NCBI RefSeq assembly: GCF_030463565.1
Contig: NC_134659.1
Location: forward strand, 7,944,511 to 8,008,510
From: Pelecanus crispus
Taxonomy: Eukaryota; Chordata; Aves; Pelecaniformes; Pelecanidae
Reading direction: 5' to 3'
DNA length: 64,000 bases
Shown: positions 37,871 through 48,100 of the stretch, in pieces
Layout of the letters: every line of letters starts with the position of its first letter
How positions within the stretch are numbered: the first letter of the stretch is position 1
The notes under the pieces: generated by a model
What the model was told of the DNA's origin: nothing
Seen by the model: the letters and a program-made list of their open reading frames with translations, nothing else
The model's database searches: none
Translations under genes and position numbers: made by a program

Positions 37871-38975
37871 GGGGAAATTTTGCCTTCTGATTCACAAATA
37901 CAGGCAGTTTTGACTCATTCTATTGCTTGGGGTGGAGGGAATTAATGGGAGATTATGGTCATGGAGCAAAAGAGAGCGGACAGAATACAAGAAGGTCTTT
38001 CAGTCTGCTCCCAAAGAACTTCAAAATCAGTAACAAGAATCTCTCAAGTAGTTTTTAAAAATCTTCACTGATAATATAGTATCAAGTACCATGTTTGGCA
38101 ACACTAGTGATTGTTAGTTTTTTGGCTGGGAGCTGATGAAGCAGCTGAAGCATTGGGAAGATGGGATTTGGGTTGATGTGAAGCAGGTTGTATTTCATGC
38201 CACTGAGAGCTTTAGTCCATGCGCGAGGGTTATCTTAAAATCTGACTAAATGCAAAAGCCTAGCTCTGAGGTCCTAAATTAGAGGTCAGCCTCTGTCTCA
38301 CCCAAGGCTTCTGCTGACCAATAACTCTAATGACCATTAATATTAACTCTGATTGAGTTAATCTTAAAATGGGCACCTAAAATAGACAGCAAACTTGAAA
38401 ACAGTCCATTTTTCTAGACTGGCTATACAGGACAATTAGCAGATATGGACATCTACACTGCAGGTATCTGGAGAGGGATCGGATGAGTCACTCCTTTTTT
38501 CATACTAGCCATACAAGCTAAGTCCCCATCAGAGAGAGAGAATGAGCCTGTCAACGCAGATGGAAGAAAAGAGCTTTAGCAAGCTGTTCTTAATAAAATG
38601 GAGAGGAGTCCAACATGTGCTCAAAGTTTCATGTCATTTCGACAATTTACGGTTGGTAAAAGCAAAATTTTAACAGATTATTTTGAAAGTTTTCCCTTCC
38701 ATGAAATACAGACACTGCAAATCTTGGAGTCTGTATGAATTGATTTATAAGGACTTGTCATATAAAGTAATTTATGTGGCAGGATACCTCTAGGGAATTG
38801 AAGGGGAGATAGGTGATAGAGAAAAAATGATGAGAGAGAGAAAAGTAAGTGCTGTGGGTAAGGTGAGGTGGACAGGAGTGAAGGGATCAGTAGGTGGATG
38901 AAGGACTGAGAGCTAATCCAGTGTGGAATTTTATTCGGACAAGCTAATTAGATAAGCCAGTGACTCATGTTGGAG
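37871..38975. other. AT-rich intergenic sequence
   Basis: No gene, RNA or clear repeat was recognised. A purine-rich patch (GAGAGAGAGAAAAG) lies near 38820-38850. Confidence 0.35.
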
Positions 38976-38979
38976 AAAA

Positions 38980-39676
38980 TGAAGCAGTGCCAGCAGTGTG
39001 CCCAGGTGGCCAAGAAGGCCAACAGCATCCTGGCTTGTATCAGGAATAGTGTGGCCAGCAGGAGCAGGGAGGTGATTGTGCCCCTGGACTTGGCGCTGGT
39101 GAGGCCGCACCTGGAATACTGTGTCCAGTTTTGGGCCCCTCAATACAAGAAAGACATTGAGGTGCTGGAGTGTGTCCAGAGAAGGGCAATGAAGCTGGTG
39201 AAGGGTCTGGAGCACAGGGCTGATGGGGAGCGGCTGAGGGAGCTGGGGTTGTTTAGTCTGGAGAAGAGGAGTCTGAGGGGAGACCTTATCCCTCTCTACA
39301 ACTACCTGAAAGGAGGTTGTAGTGAGGGGGGTGTTGGTCTCTTCTCCCAAGTAACTAGTGATAGGACGAGAGGAAATGGGCTCAAGCTGCGCCAGGGGAG
39401 GTTTAGGTTGGATATTAGGAAAAATTTCTTCATGGAAAGAGTGGTCAAGCATTGGAACAGGCTGCCCAGAGAGGTGGTGGAGTCACCATGGAAGTGTTCA
39501 AAAAATGGGTAGATGTGGCACTTTGGGACATGGTTTAGTCTAGTCTACCCTTGATTGGTTTAGTGTAGACTTGGTAGTGTAGGTTAATGGTTGGACTGGA
39601 TGATCTTAAAGGTCTTTTCCAACCTAAATGATTCTATTCTATTCTATTCTATTCTATTCTATTCTATTCTATTCTA
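38980..39676 (+). mobile_element. CR1 LINE, 5'-truncated 3' fragment
   Basis: It aligns with the last 650 bases of the long copy at 26.1-29.6 kb (CAGTGTGCCCAGGTGGCCAA through NRLPREVV and the CR1 3' end). It ends in an ATTCT tail of about eleven units (roughly 39620-39675). It is truncated at the 5' end, as is usual for target-primed insertion. Confidence 0.88.
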
Positions 39677-41477
39677 AGCAGGAGTGAAAAGGCAGACAAC
39701 ATCTAGGATGGTTGTGAGTGTAGGGGACGGATGTCAGTGAAAGGGTGAAGACTCACTAGCAGAAGGAGGCTAGAAAATTGGAGTAAGTAGAGGTCAGAGA
39801 TGTAGTGAGCTGGAGAAGTCAGTTGAAGGGGATGCAGAGAAAGTATGGGTAGAGAAAGGCAACTGATGTCTTGTGGACTTCAGGGGCATGGTAAGCAGGG
39901 ATGAACTGAGGGGAGAAGGGAAGACTCTAGGGATGATGGGATGATTTCATGTGGAAAGAGAGAAGAGGGGGCCACTGAAATCCAATGAAAACTGGAACGT
40001 CACATTTGCCATGAGTGTGTATAATTCCTCCTTTCTAATGCTCTCCTAGATTTTAACAATTTGAAGGTCAGAGATTTCCTGACGATGTTGTAGTTTGTTT
40101 GCTCATGGATGCCTAATAGAGGTCTTGTCCAAGTGCTTGTCTAGTCTCCCCTCAAAGCAATTCTGGAGGGAGGGACAGGTGGAGCTTATTCAATGGCGGA
40201 GGCAGAGCTGATACAAGTGGGCAGTAACTGAGGATATCTGTTAACGAGACGGCTTGGAAGAAGTAGGTTCAGTATGAGTTAAGTTCAAGGCAATTAAAGA
40301 ATATCAGAGCTAGCAGCAAGGAGATGTAAGCACTGAGGAACAAGCAGAGTTGCTTCCTGAACAGTAACTGGGAGTAAGAGATCCATACACAGCAAAGGGG
40401 ATTCCCAGCAAGGAAAAAGCACGGGCAGTCAGTTGGGTAGAGACGACAGATGGAGCATGTGAGAAGGCTGGGCCATCAAAGCCACAGTGTCCTGTGCACA
40501 GTGCCACCCATGGCAGGATGCATAAGTGCCACGGGAGTTGGTACTGCTTTGAAAGCATTGCTGCCACCATTATGTCTGAAGTGGCAAGATAAGCCACATG
40601 GGAAAGCCTACCTGGATGCTGTCCTGGGGGCAGCTATTTTGATGATCTTCCTGTGCCAAAGGAATTGGGGGGAAAATACATCGGAGCCTGGGCAGCTCCG
40701 TTCTGCCTTCATGTGACTGTTCAGTCAACTCCCGCCTAGATTTTGGCTAACACAGCTCATGCTAAGGCCTCATGTATGCTGGCAGCAGCACCATTAGGTC
40801 AAAGCGAGAGCACCACGTAGGCAGGACAGGTGGCCAGAAAGAGCTGAAGGGTCATTATGCAGCCATTATCCCCTGCAGATTGCTGTCTCCTGCAGCCATC
40901 ATCTTTTGTCTGGCAGTTTCATCAGAATATGCTAACTTATGGAAACGGTATAGACCAAACCTCCAAGCTGGAAGGTATAAAACACTAGTTTACCCCAAAA
41001 GCTTTTGAGGTGGATCCAACAGCAGCTGGTCTGCTGAGACTTTCATGCTTCACAGTGTGATACAGGGGAGCCTGCACTGTGATGGAAGAGGAAGGATAAG
41101 CTCTCTTACTGTTGGCTAGGTAAATAATTCTTTTTTTTTTTTTTCTCATAAGTACACGAATTAAGAGTTATGGGTTCTAAGTTATGAAACCTTATGACTT
41201 GAGTGGTGAATAAGTGAATTCATGTGGTAGACTAGTCTGGGCAAATGGGATTGAGCCCTGTTTGTCCTATTTGTTTGTTGTATTTCTTAATGAGCTCATG
41301 AAATAAAGTTTAAACCATGGAGTACATTGTCCTGTAAATTTGAGAGAACCAAATGCACTGTGACTCTTCAGAAAATGTGTTAGAGCCCAGCTCAAAATGG
41401 ATGGTGAGACAGTAACAGCATTTGTGCCTACAGCATGAGAGCTTGTGTTCAGTCCTGTTGGGCATCTTCATTAATCA
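39677..41477. other. intergenic sequence without recognised genes
   Basis: Purine-rich sequence (39690-39990) is followed by unique sequence. A poly-T run at about 41131-41144 lies near the right side. Short open frames are not supported by homology or splice sites. Confidence 0.35.
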
Positions 41478-41575
41478 TAGAACTGTAGAATGGTTTAGGT
41501 TGGAAAAGACCTTCAAGATCATCAAGTCCAACCATTAACCTAACACTACCACATGCACCACTAAACCAATTAAGG
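41478..41575 (-). mobile_element. CR1 3' end, antisense fragment
   Basis: AATCATAGAACTGTAGAATGG followed by GGTTGGAAAAGACCTTCAAGATCATCAAG is the reverse complement of the conserved CR1 terminus, with the common 8-bp type tail rather than ATTCT units. It differs from the adjacent long antisense copy and is a separate insertion. Confidence 0.75.
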
Positions 41576-41639
41576 GGGGAGTCATAATTTCATGTTTGCT
41601 GGCTTGGTGGCTGGATTATTTTTTAATGAAAGTAAAACT

Positions 41640-43460
41640 ATAATAGAATCATTAAGATTGGAAATGATGATCAGTCCAACCATCAACCCAACACCACCAT
41701 GCCTACTAAACCATGGCCAAAGTGCCACATCTACACGTTTTTTTAACACCTCCAGGGATGGTGACTCCACCACCTCTCTGGGCAGCCTGTTCCAGTGCTT
41801 GACCACTCTTTCCATGAAGAAATTTTTTCCTAATATCTAATCTAAATCTCCCCTGATGCAGCTTGAGGACATTTCCTCTTGTCCTATCACTAACCACATG
41901 GGAGAAGAGACCAACACCGACCTCACTACAACCTCCTTTCAGGTAGTTGTAGAGAGGGATAAGGTCTCCCCTCAGACTCCTCTTCTCCAGACTAAACAAC
42001 CCCAGTTCCCTCAGCCGCTCCCCATCAGCCCTGTGCTCCAGACCCTTCCCCAGCTCCGTTGCCCTTCTCTGGACATGCTCCAGCACCTCAATGTCCTTCT
42101 TGTATTGAGGGGCCCAAAACTGGACACAGTGAGGTGCGGCCTCACCAGTGACGAGTACAGGGGGAAAATCACCTCCCTGCTCCTGCTGGCCACACTATTC
42201 CTGATACAAGCCAGGGTGCTGTTGGCCTTCTTGGCCACCTGGGCACACTGCTGGCTCATGTTCAGCCACCTGTCAACCAACACCCCCAGGTCCTTTTCTG
42301 CTAGGCACCTTTCCAGCCACTCTTCCCCAGGCCTGTAGCATTGTGTGGGGTTGTTGTGACCAAAGCGCAGGACCTGGCACTTGGCCTTGTTAAACCTCGT
42401 ACAGCTGGCCTCGGCCCATCGGTCCAGCCTGTCCAGGTCCCTCTGCAGGGCCATCCTACCCTCCAGCAGATCGACACTCCCACCCAACTTGGTGTCATCT
42501 GCAAACTTACTGAGGGCACACTCAATCCCCTCATCCAGATCGTTGATAAAGATATTAAACAAGACTGGCCCCAAAACTGAGCTCTGGGGAACACCGCTCG
42601 TGACCGGCTGCCAACTGCACTTAACTCCATTCACCACAACTCTCCGGACTTGGCCATCCAGCCAGATTTTTACCCAGCAAAGAGTACACCTTTGGAGAAT
42701 GCTGTGGGAGATGGTGTCAAAGGCTTTACTAAAGTCCAGGTAGATGGCATCCACAGCCTTTCACTCATCCACTAGGCAGGTCACCTGGTCATAGAAGGAG
42801 ATCAGGTTGGTCAAGCAGCACCTGCCTTTCATGAACCCATGCTGGCTGGGCCTGATCCCCTGGTTGACCTGCACATGCCTGTTGAGTGTACTCAAGGTGA
42901 ACCGCTCCATAATCTTCCCTGGTACCAAGGTCAGGCTGACAGGCGTGTAGTTCCCCGGATCCTCCTTCTGTCCCCTTTTGTAGATGGGCGTCACACTGGC
43001 AAGTGTCCAGTGGTCTGGGACCTCCCCTGTTAACCAGGACTGCTGATAGATGATGGAGAGTGGATTGGCAAGCTCCTCCGCCAGCTCCCTCAGCATTCTT
43101 GGGTGGATCCCATCTGGCCCCATAGACTTGTGAGCATCCAGGTGGTGTAGCAGGTCATTAACTGCTGCCTCCTGGCTTATGGGGGGTTTATTCTCCTCCC
43201 TGTCCCTGTCTTCCAGCTCGGGGGGCTGAATACCCTGGGGATAACTGGTCTGACTATTTAAGACTGAGGCAAAGAAGGCATTAAGTGCCTCAGCCTTTTC
43301 CTCATCCTTGGTGGCAATGTTTCGCCCCCACATCCAATAAAGGATGGCAATTCTCCTTGGCTCTCTTTTTGTTGTTAATGTATTTGTGAAAACATTTTTT
43401 ATTATCTCTTATAACAGTGGCCAGATTGAGTTCTACCTGGGCTTTTGCCTTTCTAATTTC
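41640..43460 (-). mobile_element. CR1 LINE, antisense, 5'-truncated
   Basis: Reading leftward it carries the reverse-transcriptase region ([27 protein letters not shown]) and the CR1 3' end. It is truncated at the point matching about 27709 of the plus-strand copy. It shares with that copy the same premature TGA after CLVDE. Its first 730 bases or so are almost identical to that copy while the rest is clearly more diverged. Confidence 0.87.
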
Positions 43461-44245
43461 TAACTATCTGGATAATGGGGCAGAGTGTACCTCAGCAAGT
43501 TTGCAGATGACAGAAAACTGGGAGGGGTGGCTGATATACCAGAAGGTCGTGCTTCCATCCAGAGGGACCTCGACAGGCTGGAGAAATAGGCTGAGAGGAA
43601 CCTCATGAAGTTCAACAAAGAGAAGTGCAAAGTCCTGCACCTGGGGAAGAACCCTCCCCTGCACCAGTAGATGCTGGGGTCCACCCAGCTGGAAAGCAGC
43701 CTGTCAAAAAAGGGCCTGAGGGTCCTAGTGGGCAGCAGGTTGGACATGAGCCAGCGTGTGCCCTTGCTGTGCAGAAGGTGAGTGGTATCCTGGGCTGCAT
43801 TAGGTAAAGTATTGCCAGCAGGACAAAGGAGGTGATCTTTCCCCTGAGCTCAGCACTGGTGAGGTCACACCTGGAATGCTGGGTCCAGTTCTGGGCTCCC
43901 CAGTACAGGAAAGAGTCGAACGAAAAGCCATGAAGATGGTGAAGGGACTGGAGCATCTCTCATATGAGGAAAGACTGAGAGAGCTCGGACTGTTTAGCCT
44001 GGAGAAGGGAAAGCTGAAGGGAATCTTACTAATGTATGTAAATACCTGGAGGGAGGGTGTGAAGAGGACAGTGCCAGGGTCTCGTCAGTGATGCCCAGTG
44101 CCAGGACAAGAGGCAATGGGCACAGACTGAAACACAGGAGGTTCCCTCTGAACATCAGGAAACACGTTTTCACTGTGGGGGTGACAGAGCACTGCACAGG
44201 TTGCCCAGGGAGGTTGTGGAGTCTCTGTCCTTAGAGATAGAAGCA
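43461..44245 (+). mobile_element. old CR1 fragment of a different subfamily
   Basis: This is sense-strand CR1 reverse-transcriptase and C-terminal sequence (CTCAGCAAGTTTGCAGATGAC, GAGGGACCTCGACAGGCTGG, GGTGAAGGGACTGGAGCA). It is far more diverged than the ATTCT-tailed copies and disrupted by several stops and indels. It begins exactly where the antisense copy ends, so that copy may have inserted into or beside it. Confidence 0.8.
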
Positions 44246-44490
44246 CCTTGGCCAAACGTGTGAGGGTTGGTGTGGTCGCTGGGGTCTCTGTGGGGACAAG
44301 GACAGGGTCTCTGTGGGCAAAAGCCTGGAGCAGCGTCACCTCCTGCCTGGGCCGGGCCCCAGCGCCAGGGCTGCCCCTGGCCTGGACTGGAGGCTCAGCC
44401 CCATCCATCCCCAGGACCTGGCACGGTGATGGCGGGGGGAGGCCAAACATGGGGCTGCCCTGTCCCCCCATCGGGGCCATTGCTGGTGAT

Positions 44491-44814
44491 GAAACCGGCC
44501 ATTTCCAGCCTCAAAACTGGCCATTTCCAGCCTTAAACCCAGTCATTTCCAGCCTTGAAACCGGCCATTTCCAGCCTCGAAAGCGGCCATTTCCAGCCTC
44601 AAACTCGGCCAATTCCAGCCTCAAACCTGGCCATTTCCAGCCTCGAAAGCAGCCATTTCCAGTCTCGAAACCGGCCAATTCCAGCCTCAAACTCGGCCAA
44701 TTCCAGCCTCAAAGCCGGCCAATTCCAGCCTCGAAAGCGGCCATTTCCAGCCTCGAAAGCGGCCATTTCCAGCCTCGAAAGCGGCCATTTCCAGCCTCGA
44801 AAGCGGCCAGGCAG
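44491..44814 (+). repeat. 22-bp minisatellite abutting the LRIF1 promoter
   Basis: About 14-15 units of GGCCATTTCCAGCCTCGAAAGC (period 22, for example GGCC at 44761 and 44783). Variants carry CCAATTCC and CAAAC; the units nearest LRIF1 are the most uniform. It stops directly at the ETS-rich promoter. Each main unit contains GCCATTT, a possible YY1 core. Long open frames through the array are repeat artefacts. Confidence 0.9.
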
Positions 44815-45151
44815 GAAGCAGTCCCTCACTGCCTCCGACTACTTCCGGCCGCCGCCGGAAGCGCCGCCGCCGCTCGCTGTGCCGTTTGCCGCCGCCCGGC
44901 GGCGCCGCGCTCCACTTCCTCCCTCTCCCGGAAGTCGCCCGGGCGGAAGTGGCCAGCGATTGGTGGCGGAGCTTCGCGGGCCCCGGGGCCGCGCCCCGCA
45001 GAGGCCGGGCGGGGGGGCGGGGCGAGCGGAAGTGACGCGCCGCCCCCGCCCCAGCCCGCCCGCCCACCGCGGCTGTTGTCCGCCGCCGGTGCCGCGCTCG
45101 CGCCCCCCGCGGCGGGGGCAGCCCGGCCCCTCCCGCCGCCGCCGCCGCGCC
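44815..45151 (+). promoter_or_regulatory. LRIF1: LRIF1 CpG-island promoter with clustered ETS sites
   Basis: A GC-rich, TATA-less region upstream of the start codon. ETS/GABP-type sites are visible at 44841 (ACTTCCGG), 44855 (CCGGAAGC), about 44928 (CCGGAAGT), 44943 (GCGGAAGT) and 45026 (GCGGAAGTGACG). An inverted CCAAT box lies at 44959-44963. Clusters like this mark housekeeping-type promoters. Confidence 0.7.
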
Positions 45152-48100
45152 ATGTCCAGCCGCCCGCTGGGGGCCCCGCGGAGCCGAGAGGAGCGGCCGG
45201 GCAGCGCCACGCAGTTGTGAGTACCCGGCCCCGGGCGGCGCGGTGCGGCGCGGGCCGGCCCGGCGCTCGCCCCCTCCCGGCGTCGGGCTGAGGTAGGCGA
45301 GCGGCGCCTCCGCAGACGGGCAGCCGCCGCCCCGCTGCCGCTGTTCTCCCGGACAGCTCGGGAGCGCCCGGCACGGCCGAGCAGGGAGAGACCCGCCAGG
45401 TACGGTCCCGCTGCCCTCCCTCCCGCCCTCGGCGGGGCCCCGCCGTGCGCCTCGGGGCCCAGCGGGGTGCGAAGCGGCGGCGCGGGAGGGGCCGGCTCCG
45501 CCGCCCGCCCCCTCCCTCCCCCGGGCGGGGAAGGGGTGAGGTGTCGGGGGAGCACCGCCCTTCCCGGCGGAGGAGGGGGAGCGGCCGAAGAGGAGGACGG
45601 GGCGGTGGGGGCACGGCGGGGGAGGCGGGCGGTGGGCCTGTCGCGGTGCCTCTTCCCGCCGCGCTTGCGCCCGTCCCGGCTCTTCGCGCCTCCGCCCCAG
45701 CGTGCGGCGTGCTCGCCCAGCGCACCTGCCTGGCCCGTTCGCTGTCGGGGCTTTGCGTTTGCTCGAGGCCCGTGAAGTCGCGGTGCGGTTAGGCTTGTGC
45801 TGGAGGCGGCCAGGAACGTGAGAGAAGGAAGAGGGATGTGAGATGCGGGGCTCTAAGCTCTTGCAGCGGTAGGACAGCTTTATGGCAACGTGTTAATTCA
45901 ACTACAACATAAACGTGCGACTGTAGATCCTATGGACCAGCCGGGTCAGCTCAGTTGGTGAGAGCGTGGTGCTAACAGCGCCAAGGTCACGGGTTCAATC
46001 CCTGCTCACTGCAGGGGGGTTGGGCTCGATGATCTCTCAAGGTCCCTTCCAACCCAAAGCATTCTATGATTCTATGGGAGCTGGATAATACTGATTTTAA
46101 TCATGCCAAGGAAATTTTCTCGGCTGCCTAAGACTCCGTGTTTACATTCCTGCTCTAAACTGGCAGGAACTCAGCGGGGGCTGACTGCTCGAGTCGTGGT
46201 TTGGCTCCTGATGCATTTTGCGCGTCTCTCCGGAATTCTCCGGTTGCTGCATCGGTTCGGTGCAGAGTTTCGGTTTTGCTTGTTAGAGCCGCGGCGTTCC
46301 TGTGGCCGTGGGATGTAGCTTTGGCGCTGTTGACGTTCTCTGCCATTCTGCCAAAGGTTTTATGGCTGAAATAGGACCTGGTCATTGATCGATAGAACTG
46401 TGGTTTGTAATAAAGCACAGGGACCGTTTCCTGGCAGTTAGCACATCCTAGAGTAATTATCTGTACTCCAAGGAATATTCCACAATGGATGAAAGGGTTT
46501 TCATACAAAATCATTATCAAACAGAACTTGTTTATTCTGCCATTGTTGAAAGCTTCTGGATTATGATAAAACCCCAAGCCATTAGGAGTGGTTTGGACCT
46601 AAATGCTGGACAGGATTCCTAGCTTCGTATACAAACTCAACATAAATTTTCAGATTTCTTTCAGGTAATAATAACAAAAATTATTTTGTTACAATAGTCA
46701 GCTAATACATGGATTGGATACAGCCATATAAGATAAATACAGACTACAGTCAATTAATTTTGCTTTGTCTCTAGGTGTATGCTTCCAATCTCTAATAACT
46801 GTTATTTTGCTGCTTCCTGGATTCAATTTAGCCCATTAAAATAAATTAAGTTGGTTCTCTGAAGTTTGTAGTGGCTTGTAGTCCCCGTTTGATTTATTCA
46901 TATTCATAGAAAATGAAAGTTGTCTCTCAAGTAATAGCTCGGAGTCAAGGAAGACTAAAAAGTAGCTTGCTTCTGCAGAAAAGGAATGTTTCTTCTGACA
47001 ACTTTGAAGTATAATTGAAGCTTGAGCGAGTCTTTCTTTTTTTATCTCTGCTGATATATTTTTGGACAGCATGATCATGATTTCTGTTGTAGTAATGTCT
47101 TGCAATGCCATGGTGGTTGCAATGGATTTGGTGAATGGTTTTATTTACTGAAAATATTCTGAGGGTATTTTGTTAATGCAAAAATTAGGGACAGAAAATG
47201 AATTTTTAAATACTGAGTATTTTGTTATTTGAGCTTGTTGCTTTGTAGGAGTAATAAACAATATAGGATGAGAACTGTAGACAGTAAAATTGGTGTGCCT
47301 GATCACATAAGTGAAGAAAACAGGAATTCTGTTTCAAATGAAGGAAATGTAGGCTATTATTCTTCTTCTTTTTCTAGCTTGCTAGAAATAAATAAATAGA
47401 TCTTTCTCTTTCTTTCTGTTATCTCTGTTTTCACAGCTTGCTTAATGCCATTTCCATTGTTGATGAGGAAGATTTGAATATTGCCATGCAGACTATTTAC
47501 CTAAAGAAATAATGACCTTTTTTGGTCAAGAAAAATGTCATCTAGTTGACAGTTTCTTCTGTGAATGTCACAGATATATATATATATATTTTTAAAGAAA
47601 GCAGCCTACCTGAATTTGATAGTTTCTGTGGTGACATTAGATAAGATTTCTACCAGTCCACCACTTCCCCCCCGCCCCCTTCCATGAGCTTATTGTCCTC
47701 AAGTTCTGCTCAGGCATCTGCCTTATATTCAAGCCTTGGGCCATGCTAAAGTATCATAACAATAGAAGTATTTCTAAGTGCTAGTGTATGAGATTTGAGG
47801 AGGTTTATATTTGTGAGGGAGGATGAAGAGGAGAAAGAAAACTCTACCTCAGTAATTGTGGGAAAAATCCCCAAATTGGCATGATTTGCAGAATTCCTTT
47901 TTTTTTTTTTTGGAAAAGAAATTAGCCTGTTCTTAAACTAAATTAATCTGACAGTCTTAAAGGGGGATACTGATAGATAGGTTTTTTCATGCTGCTTAAG
48001 GGATTCTTAAAACATATTCTTCAAGGAAATAATGGCCTGCAGAGTGAATTAAAATAGCTTCTAGGTTTTCTCTTCATCACTCAATAATGTATGAAAAAGC

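Noticed and set aside
44248-45291. A 347-codon plus-strand frame across the 22-bp array and LRIF1 promoter
   Set aside because: The frame is kept open by the repeat and by GC content, and it overlaps the LRIF1 start in another phase.
45940-46015. A functional tRNA-Ile gene
   Set aside because: The acceptor stem does not pair and the sequence runs directly into a CR1-type 3' end with an ATTCTATG tail, so it is a SINE.
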